Source of the DNA: Burkholderia sp. IMCC1007
GTDB lineage: Bacteria > Pseudomonadota > Gammaproteobacteria > Burkholderiales > Burkholderiaceae
Reading direction: 5' to 3'
Length of the DNA: 64,000 nt
Assembly (NCBI RefSeq): GCF_027257875.1
Contig: NZ_JAPVQY010000037.1
Span: forward strand, 1-64,000
Part shown: one piece after another, positions 45,471-54,037 of the stretch
How the letters are laid out: each line of letters opens with the position of its first letter
Position numbering within the stretch: position 1 is the stretch's first letter
Notes under the pieces: generated by a model
The model's database searches: none
The model's input: only the letters and a program-made list of their open reading frames with translations
What the model was told of the DNA's origin: nothing
Translations under genes and position numbers: made by a program

Positions 45471-46418
45471 TCAGGCGTTCACAAGCGACGCGGCCATGCG
45501 TTCGGCCGTTGCCAGTGCGGCGGAAGTCATGATGTCGAGATTGCCCGCGTAGGCCGGCAGATAATGTGCCGCGCCTTCCACTTCGATGAAGATCGAGGTC
45601 TTGAGTCCGCTGAAGTGGCCGAGTCCGGGAATATGCAGCGGCGCAGCGGCGGGGATATCGTCGAACTGCACGGACTGCTTCAGGCGATAGCCGGGCACGT
45701 AGGCCTGGACCGCGGCGGCCATCTGCTCGACCGACGTTTCGATCAGCGCCCGGTCTGCCGCTTCGGACAGCACATAGACGGTGTCGCGCATCATGAGCGG
45801 CGGCTCGGCCGGATTGAGCACGATGATCGCCTTGCCCTTGCCGGCACCGCCGACCGCTTCAATGGCCTTCGACGTCGTCTCGGTGAACTCGTCGATGTTG
45901 GCGCGCGTGCCGGGCCCCGCCGACTTGCTGCTGATCGACGCGACGATCTCCGCGTAATGCACCTTCGCGACCCGCGACACCGCGGCGACCATCGGGATCG
46001 TCGCCTGTCCGCCGCACGTGACCATGTTCACGTTCGGCGCATCGAGATGCGCGTCGAGGTTCACCACCGGCACGCAGTACGGGCCGATGGCGGCGGGCGT
46101 CAGATCGATCACGCGGATGCCGGGCTTGAGCGTACGCAGGAACGCGTCGTTCTTCACATGTGCGCCGGCGGACGTCGCGTCGAACACGAAGTCGATCTCG
46201 TCGAACACGGGCAGGCGCGCAAGCCCTTCCACGCCTTCATGCGTGGTCGCCACGCCGAGCTTCGCGGCGCGCGCGAGACCGTCCGAGGCCGGATCGATGC
46301 CGACCATCGCCGCGACTTCGAGATGCCGGCTGCGACGCATGATCTTGATCATCAGGTCGGTGCCGATGTTGCCTGATCCGATGATCGCGGCTTTGTACCG
46401 AATGTTGTCTGTTGCCAT
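45471..46418 (-). CDS. mhpF: acetaldehyde dehydrogenase (acylating)
   Basis: A 315-residue DmpF/MhpF enzyme converting acetaldehyde, CoA and NAD+ to acetyl-CoA. GSGNIGTDLM (14-23) binds NAD, and catalytic C135 is in NMVTCGGQATIPM. The start at 46418 (MATDNIRYK) is standard. It sits between mhpD and mhpE and forms a channelling complex with MhpE in known systems. Confidence 0.96.
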   Translation of the reverse strand: MATDNIRYKAAIIGSGNIGTDLMIKIMRRSRHLEVAAMVGIDPASDGLARAAKLGVATTHEGVEGLARLPVFDEIDFVFDATSAGAHVKNDAFLRTLKPGIRVIDLTPAAIGPYCVPVVNLDAHLDAPNVNMVTCGGQATIPMVAAVSRVAKVHYAEIVASISSKSAGPGTRANIDEFTETTSKAIEAVGGAGKGKAIIVLNPAEPPLMMRDTVYVLSEAADRALIETSVEQMAAAVQAYVPGYRLKQSVQFDDIPAAAPLHIPGLGHFSGLKTSIFIEVEGAAHYLPAYAGNLDIMTSAALATAERMAASLVNA

Positions 46419-46435
46419 GGGAATGTCTCCGTCCG

Positions 46436-47224
46436 TCATTCGCTGAAACTGGCGCGCACACTGCCGAGCCCTTCGATATGTGCGGTATAGGTGCCGGCCG
46501 CGTTCACCGCGACCATCGGGCCGAGCGCGCCCGTCAGCACGATGTCGCCCGCGCGCAGCGGCGTGCCCAGTCGAACCATCCGGTCCGCGAGCCACACGGC
46601 AGCATTGAGCGGATTGCCGAGGCACGCGCCGCCGTTGCCGCGTGAAAGAACTTCGCCATCCTGCGTAAGCGTCATCGCGCAAGCAGTCAGTTCGATATCG
46701 CGCAGCAGGACCGGGCGGCTACCGAGCACGAACAGCGCGCTCGACGCGTTGTCCGCGACGGTGTCGAAAAAGCGGATGTCCCAGTCGCGGATGCGGCTGT
46801 CGACGACCTCGATCGCGGCCACCGCATACGCGGTCGCGGAAATCAGATCCGCGAACGTGTGCTTGTCGGCGGTCAGGTCGCGTTCGAGCACGAGCGCGAT
46901 CTCCGCCTCGACCTTCGGCTGGATCAGCGAAGCTAGCGGCATCGGCTGGCTGTCGCCGTAAGCCATCGACGCGAACAACGCGCCGAAGTCGGGTTGATCG
47001 ACGCCAAGCTGCTTCTGCACCGCGGGCGAAGTCAGGCCGATCTTCCTGCCGACGACACGCTCGCCGTTCGCCGCGCGCCAATCGTTGTTGATCTGCTGGA
47101 TCGCGTAGGCGAGCGTCGCGTCGCCTTCGGGACACGTATCGCGCAGCGGCGCGATCGCCTGACGCAAGGCCTGCGCGCCACGCAGGCGCGCGGCCATCGA
47201 AACAATGCTGTCGTCATTCGACAT
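46436..47224 (-). CDS. mhpD: 2-oxopent-4-enoate (2-keto-4-pentenoate) hydratase
   Basis: A 262-residue hydratase of the MhpD/DmpE family, adding water to 2-hydroxypenta-2,4-dienoate to give 4-hydroxy-2-oxovalerate. VGRKIGLTSPAVQKQLGV and QPKVEAEIALVLERDL (acidic metal site) are family hallmarks. The start at 47224 lies 4 bp after the mhpB stop. Confidence 0.95.
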   Translation of the reverse strand: MSNDDSIVSMAARLRGAQALRQAIAPLRDTCPEGDATLAYAIQQINNDWRAANGERVVGRKIGLTSPAVQKQLGVDQPDFGALFASMAYGDSQPMPLASLIQPKVEAEIALVLERDLTADKHTFADLISATAYAVAAIEVVDSRIRDWDIRFFDTVADNASSALFVLGSRPVLLRDIELTACAMTLTQDGEVLSRGNGGACLGNPLNAAVWLADRMVRLGTPLRAGDIVLTGALGPMVAVNAAGTYTAHIEGLGSVRASFSE

Positions 47225-47228
47225 GGTT

Positions 47229-48182
47229 CTATCTCCTGGAAAGCGTCCGTGCTCGCGCGTGCATCGCGCCGAAGCCCGCGATCCATTCCGGAATCGCACG
47301 GTAGTAATCGATCGATGCCGCGTAAGGACCGCTCGCCGCAAGCGCAGCGAATGCGGCGACCCACGTGCGGATCTCGTGTGCGGACTTGCCTGCATCACGC
47401 GTGATCGCTTCGTTCGTGAGGCCATCGGCGGCGGTGAGTTCACCGCGTTCGAGCAGTTCGAGAAACGTGCGGTCCCATGCGGGATTGAGCGGATGCAGCC
47501 GGCTGTCACCGGCCGCGAATGCCTTGGCCGCCGCGACGGTGCGCGACTGCCGCGCGTCGCGCGACTCCGGCGACGGGTTGCGCCCCGCGATCAACCGTTC
47601 CGCGACGACGTCGTCCGCGCCCGCGATTTCCGGCACCGGCGGCTCGTGCGAAATACCGCCCGAGCCGATCAGCAACACACGCCGATCCATGCGCGCGACG
47701 GCCCGGCCGATCGCATCGCCGAGCAGCCGGGCGCGGCGGCACGACGCCATCGGCGGCGCAACCGAGTTGATGAAAACGGGCACCACCGGATAGCGGTCGA
47801 TGCCGCCCGTGATGACCTCGAGCGCCTGCGCGCAGCCGTGATCGACCTGCATGCGATACGACACGGCGACGTCGATATCGCTCGCGAGCGTGGCATCGGC
47901 GAGCGCGAGCGCGACATCGCGCGCGACGGGCAACGGGCCGGCCGCACTGCCGAAATCGCCGATGGCCGTCGCACTCACGCCGATGCAGAACTGCGGCATC
48001 ACGTCGTAGAAAAATCCGTTGTAGTGGTCCGGCGCGAACACGATCACCAGCTCCGGATCGAACGCCTCGACCCGCTCGCGCGCCGCGCGCTGCACCCGCT
48101 CGACTTCCGCGACGACTTCCGGCTCGGGATCGAAATAGCCGTGCAGCGGCGTATGCGACATGCATTCGAGATGAATCGGCAT
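47229..48182 (-). CDS. mhpB: 3-(2,3-dihydroxyphenyl)propionate 1,2-dioxygenase
   Basis: A 317-residue class III (LigB-type) extradiol dioxygenase that opens the ring of 2,3-dihydroxyphenylpropionate. H115 (MQVDHG) and H179 (GSGGISHEPPVPE) match the E. coli MhpB catalytic histidines, and APDHYNGFFYDVMPQFCIG is identical in style. It starts 1 bp after the mhpA stop. Confidence 0.96.
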   Translation of the reverse strand: MPIHLECMSHTPLHGYFDPEPEVVAEVERVQRAARERVEAFDPELVIVFAPDHYNGFFYDVMPQFCIGVSATAIGDFGSAAGPLPVARDVALALADATLASDIDVAVSYRMQVDHGCAQALEVITGGIDRYPVVPVFINSVAPPMASCRRARLLGDAIGRAVARMDRRVLLIGSGGISHEPPVPEIAGADDVVAERLIAGRNPSPESRDARQSRTVAAAKAFAAGDSRLHPLNPAWDRTFLELLERGELTAADGLTNEAITRDAGKSAHEIRTWVAAFAALAASGPYAASIDYYRAIPEWIAGFGAMHARARTLSRR

Positions 48183-48183
48183 C

Positions 48184-50031
48184 TCAGGCTCCTACCACGT
48201 CGGCGGCGTGCGCGAACGTCGCAGCGTCTGTCGTCGCGTCCGTCGTCATGGAAAGCGACAGCCTTTGCGCGAGCTGCGACACGCAACCCGATACGCATTG
48301 CGGCGAGCACATGCCGGCCACGAAGCGGTCGGGCCGCAACAGCACGACCGCTTCCGGCACGCGTGCGAACCAGTCGCGCAGGCGCGAGTCGACATCGCCG
48401 ATGGCGATCACGTCTTCGGGCACGTCATCATGGAACGCGAGCTGCGGGTCGGGCTTCGCGATCACGAAACATCCGCCCAGCGCGCCCCAGATGCGGCGCG
48501 CGTCGGGCGTCAGGCCGAAGGTCGGGTCCGTGCCCCAACCCACGATCACGAAACGGTTGCCGATCGCATCGTCGAGCCGGACGATGCTGCCGTCCGCGAG
48601 ACGCACGCGCGGCTGGATGAACATGCGGCCCACGGGCGTGCCAGCCAGCGCGTCGCGGCCGTGCACCATCCGCCCGATCAGCGATTCACGTTTCTCGCTC
48701 ATCAGACCGACCAGCCGCCCGAACGCGCCGTGCCCGCGCTTGGCGATCATCCGCGCGAGCAGGCCTTCGGAGCGCGCGCGTCGCGGCAGAAGCACGACGC
48801 CCTCTTCATAGCGCGGCATCGGCTTGAAGCGCATCTCGACGAAATAGCGCTTCATGGATGGCAGCACATCGAAGCAGCGCACGAACGCGTCACGCACTTT
48901 CGATCCGAAGAAGCTGGTCGGCGCGAAAATATCGCCGGCGACTTCCGACAGATGGATCATCGAGCGTGCATGGGCGCGCCGCTCCGCCGTGTAGGTATCG
49001 AGCAGCGTGTCGCGCGCGGTGCCTTTCACGACCATCGCAAGCTTCCAGCCGAGATTGCTCGCGTCGCGAATGCCGCTGTTGTAACCCTGACCCTGCCACA
49101 CCGGCATGATGTGCGCGGCGTCCCCCGCGAGCAGGATGCGCTTCACGCGGAACGTGCTCGCGAGCCGCGCGTTGTGCGTATAGACCCGCTGACGAATGTA
49201 GTCGACCTTGTCAGGATCGTCGACGACCCCGCGCACCAGCGCCGCCATGTTCTCCGGCTTCGACAGCTCCTGCTCCGTCTCGCCCGGCATCACCATGAAT
49301 TCGAAGCGCCGGATGCCGTGCGGCAGCGCCGCCGAAACGTACGGACGCCGCGCGTCGCAATGCAGATAGACATGCGGAGAGCCGATCGGATCGTTGCGCA
49401 CGTCGATCACGATCCATTGATTCGGCTTCGTGCGCCCTTCGAACGGCACGTCGAGCGTGCGGCGCACGAAACTGTTGCCACCGTCCGCGCCGACCATGTA
49501 TGCGGCGCGGATCGTCGTCGTCACGCCGTGCGCGTCGGTCGCCTGGATGTTCACGCCGCCGTCGTCCTGCGCGAAGCTGTCGACGCTGTGTCCAAGCAGC
49601 GTCGACACATTCGCGAAACGCTCGAGACCGCGGTACAGGATCTGGTCGGCGAGCGGCTGGATGAACGCATTGCGGCGCGGCCAGCCGAACTCGTCGGTGC
49701 GCGGCTCGATCGACGCGAAGCACTTGCCTTTCAGCGTGAAGCGCATCCAGTGATTCGGCGTGGTGTGCGGGAGCAACGCGTCGACAAGGCCGACCGACTG
49801 GAATACGCGCAGTGCTTCATCGTCGAGGCCGATGGCGCGCGGATAGTCGATGATCTGCGCGAGCTTCTCGATAACGACGACGCGCACGCCCTGCAGGCCC
49901 AGAATGTTCGCGATCATCAGGCCCACCGGGCCCGCGCCGATGATCGCGACGTCAGCGTCGATCGAGCGATGTGTCGTTTCGTGAGGATGAGCGCGGCCGT
50001 TGCCGGCCGCCGGTTCAAAGGCGGGGCGCAT
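48184..50031 (-). CDS. mhpA: 3-(3-hydroxyphenyl)propionate/3-hydroxycinnamate hydroxylase
   Basis: A 615-residue FAD monooxygenase adding the ortho hydroxyl to 3-hydroxyphenylpropionate with NADH and O2. GAGPVGLMIANILG (residues 32-45), VGADGGNSFVRR and LAGDAAHIMPVWQGQGYNSG are the three cofactor motifs. The C-terminal thioredoxin-like region contains Cys residues in MCSPQCVSGC. First gene of the operon, start at 50031 behind a good promoter. Slightly longer than E. coli MhpA. Confidence 0.96.
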   Translation of the reverse strand: MRPAFEPAAGNGRAHPHETTHRSIDADVAIIGAGPVGLMIANILGLQGVRVVVIEKLAQIIDYPRAIGLDDEALRVFQSVGLVDALLPHTTPNHWMRFTLKGKCFASIEPRTDEFGWPRRNAFIQPLADQILYRGLERFANVSTLLGHSVDSFAQDDGGVNIQATDAHGVTTTIRAAYMVGADGGNSFVRRTLDVPFEGRTKPNQWIVIDVRNDPIGSPHVYLHCDARRPYVSAALPHGIRRFEFMVMPGETEQELSKPENMAALVRGVVDDPDKVDYIRQRVYTHNARLASTFRVKRILLAGDAAHIMPVWQGQGYNSGIRDASNLGWKLAMVVKGTARDTLLDTYTAERRAHARSMIHLSEVAGDIFAPTSFFGSKVRDAFVRCFDVLPSMKRYFVEMRFKPMPRYEEGVVLLPRRARSEGLLARMIAKRGHGAFGRLVGLMSEKRESLIGRMVHGRDALAGTPVGRMFIQPRVRLADGSIVRLDDAIGNRFVIVGWGTDPTFGLTPDARRIWGALGGCFVIAKPDPQLAFHDDVPEDVIAIGDVDSRLRDWFARVPEAVVLLRPDRFVAGMCSPQCVSGCVSQLAQRLSLSMTTDATTDAATFAHAADVVGA

Positions 50032-50111
50032 GCTTGTCTCCTGACTGGGCTTGTCCGTTATGCTGAACAGGCGACGCACCTGGCTCTCTCGCTCGTTCAG
50101 CTTATGGACGC

Positions 50112-50140
50112 AGTTTATGGACGGCGGAAAACGCCCTCAA
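50112..50140 (-). promoter_or_regulatory. mhpA (Pa-like) promoter
   Basis: On the minus strand, TTGAGG (50140-50135), 17-bp spacer, TAAACT (50117-50112). The predicted start is near 50105, about 75 bases before the mhpA ATG. Confidence 0.65.
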
Positions 50141-50154
50141 CAAAATCTCCGAAA

Positions 50155-50171
50155 TGTGCATAGAATGCACA
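50155..50171. promoter_or_regulatory. MhpR operator
   Basis: TGTGCATAGAATGCACA is a perfect 7-bp inverted repeat around AGA. Its centre is about 58 bases upstream of the predicted mhpA start, the same position as the activator site known for E. coli MhpR, and it resembles that GGTGCAC-type site. It also overlaps the first codons of the mhpR frame if the 50165 ATG is used. Confidence 0.75.
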
Positions 50172-51010
50172 TCGTTGATTTAAATGGATTTTTTGACGTG
50201 ACGACCTACACGAATGTGCGCGGACTGGCGCGCGGCCTGCAGGTGCTGCGTGCCCTGAATGCGATGGAGGACGGACGCGCGACGAGTCAGCAGCTCGCCG
50301 ATCTGACCGGCCTGCATCGCACCACGGTGCGCCGTCTGCTCGAAACGTTGATGGAGGAAGGGTTCGTGCGCCGCAGCCCCTCGGACGACAGCTTCCGTCT
50401 GACGCTTGCCGTGCGTTCGTTGAGCGAGGGCTTCACCGATACGGAGCGCATCGCAACCGTGGCGCCGCCGCTCATGGGGCAACTCCTGCAGCGCGTTGCG
50501 TGGCCATCCGATCTGACCACGCCTGACGGCGACGCGATGATCATCCGCGAGACGACGCACCGCTTCAGCCGGCTGTCGTTTCATCGCGCGATGGTCGGGC
50601 GGCGTTTGCCGATGGTGCTGACCGCCGCGGGCCGCGCGTACTTCGCGACCTGCCCCGACGAGGAGCGCGAGGACATCCTGGAACTACTGCGCTCCGGCGT
50701 GGGCGGCGAAGAGCAACAGGCGTTCGCGAAGAACGATGCACTCGTGCGCAAGCTGATCCGTCGCGTGCGCGACGATGGTTTCGGATCGAATCACGGCGAC
50801 TGGACCGCGCAGTCGAAAATCGGTGCGGTGGCGGTCGCGATCAGCGCGGACGAACGCGTGATCGCGAGTCTCAACGTCGTCTTCCTGTCGCGCGCGGTCA
50901 GTCTCGCAGACGCCGCTCGCCGCTATGTGCCGGAGTTGCAGAAAACGGCGATGGAAATTGCCGCGGCATTGAAGCAGGAACCGGGAACGCCTTCCCATCC
51001 ATCGGCGTAA
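50165..51010 (+). CDS. mhpR: IclR-family activator of the mhp operon
   Basis: A 281-residue IclR-type activator. Winged HTH LADLTGLHRTTVRRLLETLM-like (about 38-57) and TTHRFSRLSFHRAMVGRRLP are nearly the E. coli MhpR sequence. It responds to 3-(3-hydroxyphenyl)propionate in known systems. The 50165 ATG lies inside the operator palindrome and has no clear ribosome-binding site. A GTG at 50198 (MTTYTNVRGLARG) aligns at least as well with relatives and may be the true start. Confidence 0.94.
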   Translation: MHIVDLNGFFDVTTYTNVRGLARGLQVLRALNAMEDGRATSQQLADLTGLHRTTVRRLLETLMEEGFVRRSPSDDSFRLTLAVRSLSEGFTDTERIATVAPPLMGQLLQRVAWPSDLTTPDGDAMIIRETTHRFSRLSFHRAMVGRRLPMVLTAAGRAYFATCPDEEREDILELLRSGVGGEEQQAFAKNDALVRKLIRRVRDDGFGSNHGDWTAQSKIGAVAVAISADERVIASLNVVFLSRAVSLADAARRYVPELQKTAMEIAAALKQEPGTPSHPSA

Positions 51011-51033
51011 GCGAATCGCGCTTTCGGGCCGTT

Positions 51034-51132
51034 GTCTTGATCATCAGCTGGGGTTACGCGCTGTACAAGAATGCGTTGGCCAAAGGTATCGGGCAGACGC
51101 TGAACCTGTGGGACAAGCCGAGCCAGGCGTGA
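51034..51132 (+). pseudogene. C-terminal remnant of a membrane transporter
   Basis: About 32 codons reading ISWGYALYKNALAKGIGQTL and ending SQA-stop follow mhpR in a coding-like style (half a helix and a charged tail) without any start. It looks like the tail of a lost permease gene; the family was not identified. Confidence 0.4.
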
Positions 51133-51164
51133 CGCGCTGACACGCACGCCCGAGTAAAGCGATG

Positions 51165-51199
51165 CAGGCCCCGCATGTCGATTCGATATGCGGAGCCTG
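51165..51199 (+). terminator. rho-independent terminator downstream of mhpR/remnant
   Basis: CAGGCCCCGCAT / ATGCGGAGCCTG forms a 12-bp stem with one mismatch and an 11-base loop, followed by TTCCGTTT. Confidence 0.7.
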
Positions 51200-51440
51200 T
51201 TCCGTTTGGTCCCCTGCTTTTACGTCGATGAACTCGCTGGCAGAAACGGGCACGCAGGTGTGCGGACGGGCTCGCATTGCGAAAGCCCGGCGCCTTTCTT
51301 CTGCACTCCGATGGATGAACGACAGGAAGGTGGCGACGGGGCCATGCGCCGCAGTTCAACGGACGCTTCATGCAGTACCTCAACCGGACCCTGACCGCGC
51401 GGATTCCAGTGACCTACCCGTCGGACAAGTCGTCCGGCCC

Positions 51441-51466
51441 GACGGTGCGCCGATTTGCGCACCGTC
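51441..51466. terminator. hairpin downstream of the binding-protein gene
   Basis: Perfect 10-bp stem GACGGTGCGC / GCGCACCGTC with a 6-base loop, 16 bp after the stop of the minus-strand gene at 51482. 51200-51440 shows no recognisable gene. Confidence 0.6.
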
Positions 51467-51481
51467 ATCCCGACACGTCGA

Positions 51482-52603
51482 TTACTGAATCGGCGCCAGG
51501 TTGTCGCCGGACACCTTGTACACCGTCACGGGCGCATCGATCCATTCGCCCGTCCGGTCGAAGCGGACCTTGCCGACCAGCGTCGCGAACGGTGTGTCGC
51601 GCAGCACTTCGACGAACTTTTCCGGATCGGTCGAATTCGCCGTCTTCATTGCCTGCGCGACCACCATCGTGGCCGAGTAGAAGGCCGGCGAATAGACGTC
51701 GTTCTTCACGCCGAACGTCTTTTCGTATCGCGCCGCGAACTCCGGGCCGCCCTTCAGCGTTGCGAGCGGCGCGCCGCCTTCCGCACAGAACCCGCGACCG
51801 TCGAGCGCGCCCGCGGCGAGCTTCGGCATGTCGACCGAGCAGATGCCGTCGCCGCCGAGCACGGGCACGTTCAGGCCCAGTTGCTTCGACTGCCGGCCGA
51901 TCGACGCCGCCTGCGAATAGTAGCCGCCGTAGAAGATCGCATCGGGACGCTTCGCCTTGATGTGCGTGAGGATCGCGTTGAAATCGGTTGCCTTGTCGTT
52001 CGAGTACTCGCGCGCCACGACGTCCATGCCATTCTTCTTCGCGGTCGCCACGAACACGTCGGCCACGCCCGAACCGTACGCGGTGCGATCGTCGATGACC
52101 GTCACCCGCTTCGCATGAAGCACGTTCGCCGCAAAATCCGCGATGCGTGCGCCCATCACGTTGTCATTGGCCGCGAGCCGGAAGATGTACGGAAAGTTCT
52201 GCTGCGTGATCGCAGGGTTGGACGCCGCGCCCGTGATCATCGGGACTTTCGCGCTGTTGTAGATGCGTGATGCCGGGATCGTCACGCCCGAGTTGTAGTG
52301 GCCGAGCACGGCCTTGACGCCGCTGTCGACCAGCTTCTGCGCGACCGACACACCCGTCTTCGGATCGGCCGCGTCGTCTTCGGAGATCACCAGGAAGGTC
52401 ACCGGCTGGCCGTTCACGACGATCGGGTTCTTGTTCAGGTCCTCGACCGCGAGCCGCACACCGCGCTCGTCGTCCTTGCCGAAATTCGATTGACCGCCTG
52501 TCAGCGGGCCCGCGACGCCGATCTTCACGACCTCGGCACCTGCAGTCAGACAGCATGCGGACAAGGCCACGGCCATCGCCGCGGACAATTGACTTTTCTT
52601 CAT
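51482..52603 (-). CDS. branched-chain amino acid-type ABC transporter substrate-binding protein
   Basis: A 373-residue periplasmic binding protein (LivK/LivJ family). The signal peptide is residues 1-23 (MKKSQLSAAMAVALSACC..., cleavage near TAGAE), then VVKIGVAGPLTGGQSNFGKD and AVLGHYNSGVTIPASRIYN, which are typical ligand-cleft segments. The start at 52603 is family-like. No permease or ATPase genes are adjacent, so it is an orphan whose ABC partner is encoded elsewhere. Ligand could be branched-chain or other amino acids. Confidence 0.92.
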   Translation of the reverse strand: MKKSQLSAAMAVALSACCLTAGAEVVKIGVAGPLTGGQSNFGKDDERGVRLAVEDLNKNPIVVNGQPVTFLVISEDDAADPKTGVSVAQKLVDSGVKAVLGHYNSGVTIPASRIYNSAKVPMITGAASNPAITQQNFPYIFRLAANDNVMGARIADFAANVLHAKRVTVIDDRTAYGSGVADVFVATAKKNGMDVVAREYSNDKATDFNAILTHIKAKRPDAIFYGGYYSQAASIGRQSKQLGLNVPVLGGDGICSVDMPKLAAGALDGRGFCAEGGAPLATLKGGPEFAARYEKTFGVKNDVYSPAFYSATMVVAQAMKTANSTDPEKFVEVLRDTPFATLVGKVRFDRTGEWIDAPVTVYKVSGDNLAPIQ

Positions 52604-52960
52604 ATGGCGCTCTCTCCCGGGGGTAGGCCGTAGCTGGTGATGAACGCGTGGGCGCGGCAACCTGACCGGACGGCGCCACGCGCCCGCCCACGCTGGACAC
52701 ATTGTTTTTGGCCAAAATAGGCGGTGACATGCACACCCGGCCGCACGAAGCCAGCGCTGTACACCTGCCGACACCTGCACACTTCGCGCCCGCTCCACGT
52801 CATGACGCGGGCGCGAGCGTCGCCGTCCGAATGCTCCGCCCCGGGCGGCGGCACGCCGATTGCGCATGAACGCGGGTCCTGCTTCTTTTCCCGCGCGCGG
52901 CCGGCGCCGATAATGACCACCATGCAACCGCGCACACACCGATGCAAGGAGGCTCCCCGC
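52604..52960. other. intergenic region, no gene recognised
   Basis: 357 bp holding the promoters of the divergent binding-protein and DUF2945 genes. No convincing operator or small gene was seen. Confidence 0.45.
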
Positions 52961-53188
52961 ATGACGACGCCATTCAGCGTGGGCGACCACGTCCGCTGGA
53001 ATTCCGAAGCCGGTTATGTGACCGGCACGATCATCGCGATCCACACGCAGGATTTCGACTACAAGGGCCATCGGCACCGCGCGTCGCCCGGCGATCCGCA
53101 ATACGAGATCAAGAGCGACCGCACCGACCACATCGCCGCGCATCGCGGCCGCGTGCTCGAACGCATCGACGGCAAGGACGACACGTGA
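52961..53188 (+). CDS. DUF2945 (HVA1/TUDOR-like) small protein
   Basis: A 75-residue protein: FSVGDHVRWNSEAGYVTGTI followed by YEIKSDRTDHIAAHRG is the hallmark of the hypervirulence-associated TUDOR-like domain family. An AAGGAGG site lies 7 bases upstream of the ATG. Its stop overlaps the start of the DUF488 gene (GTGA), so the two are coupled. The biochemical role is unknown. Confidence 0.9.
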   Translation: MTTPFSVGDHVRWNSEAGYVTGTIIAIHTQDFDYKGHRHRASPGDPQYEIKSDRTDHIAAHRGRVLERIDGKDDT

Positions 53189-53763
53189 CGCTCCCGTTCT
53201 ACACGATCGGTCATTCGAACCGCACGCTCGACGAATTCGTCGAGATGCTCGATGCGGTCGACATCGCGCTGCTTGCCGATATCCGCAAGATGACGCGCTC
53301 GCGCACGAATCCGCAATTCAACGAAGCGACGCTGCCCGATGCGCTGGCCGCGGTCGACATCACGTATGAGCACATCGCGGAACTCGGCGGCCTGCGCGGC
53401 AAGTCGCGCGGCGTGCCCGACGAGGTCAACGACTTCTGGACGAACCGCAGTTTCCATCGCTACGCCGACTACGCGCTGTCGCCCGAGTTTCGAACGGGCC
53501 TCGATCAGCTGATCGCGCAAGGGCACGCGCGGCGCTGCGCGATCATGTGTTCCGAAGCCGTGTGGTGGCGCTGTCACCGGCGCATCGTGTCCGACTACCT
53601 GATCGCGCGCGGCGAAACGGTGCTGCACATCATGGGGAAGAACCGCGTAGAGCCCGCGCGCCTCACGGCCGGCGCGGTGATCCGGGCGGACGGCACGATC
53701 GTCTATCCGGACGTCGAAGGCGATGCGACAACACAAGAACCCGCCGCGCTGCCGGACGCGTGA
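53185..53763 (+). CDS. DUF488 domain protein
   Basis: A 192-residue protein of the DUF488 family. YTIGHSNRTLDEFVEML at the start, LADIRKMTRSRTNPQFN, and the CSEAVWWRCHRRIVSDYL signature with paired cysteines are clear. GTG start overlaps the DUF2945 stop. DUF488-DUF2945 pairs are common neighbours; function is unknown, though a nucleic-acid or stress-related role is often supposed. Confidence 0.9.
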   Translation: MTLPFYTIGHSNRTLDEFVEMLDAVDIALLADIRKMTRSRTNPQFNEATLPDALAAVDITYEHIAELGGLRGKSRGVPDEVNDFWTNRSFHRYADYALSPEFRTGLDQLIAQGHARRCAIMCSEAVWWRCHRRIVSDYLIARGETVLHIMGKNRVEPARLTAGAVIRADGTIVYPDVEGDATTQEPAALPDA

Positions 53764-53856
53764 CGCTCCGCGGCGCGCATGGCCAGGCAGCGCTGGCGCG
53801 ATCACGACGTGAGGGCATGGCGGCATGGCCACGCGGCACGACAGGCCGCGCCGCCC

Positions 53857-53910
53857 GCCCCTGCGCCCCTGCGCCCCCGCGCCCCTGTGCCCCCGCGCCC
53901 CCGCGCCCCC
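53857..53910. repeat. octanucleotide tandem repeat
   Basis: About 6.75 units of GCCCCYGC (GCCCCTGC/GCCCCCGC/GCCCCTGT), between the DUF488 stop and the TauE/SafE start. A unit of 8 is not a multiple of 3, so copy-number change would shift any frame running through it. Confidence 0.85.
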
Positions 53911-54037
53911 AATCCGCGCGCCCGACGCGCCGCCCTTGCCCCCATTTGCGCGTCGGCCGTCCTGCATTATCATCGGGCGACCATCGCGCGTGCCCGCCTC
54001 CGGCATGCGAGCCCGCTACCCCTTCGCCCCCACACCG

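Noticed and set aside
48208..50163. 651-codon plus-strand frame opposite mhpA
   Set aside because: mhpA is unambiguous; the antisense frame is rich in Arg/His as expected from GC-skewed codons.
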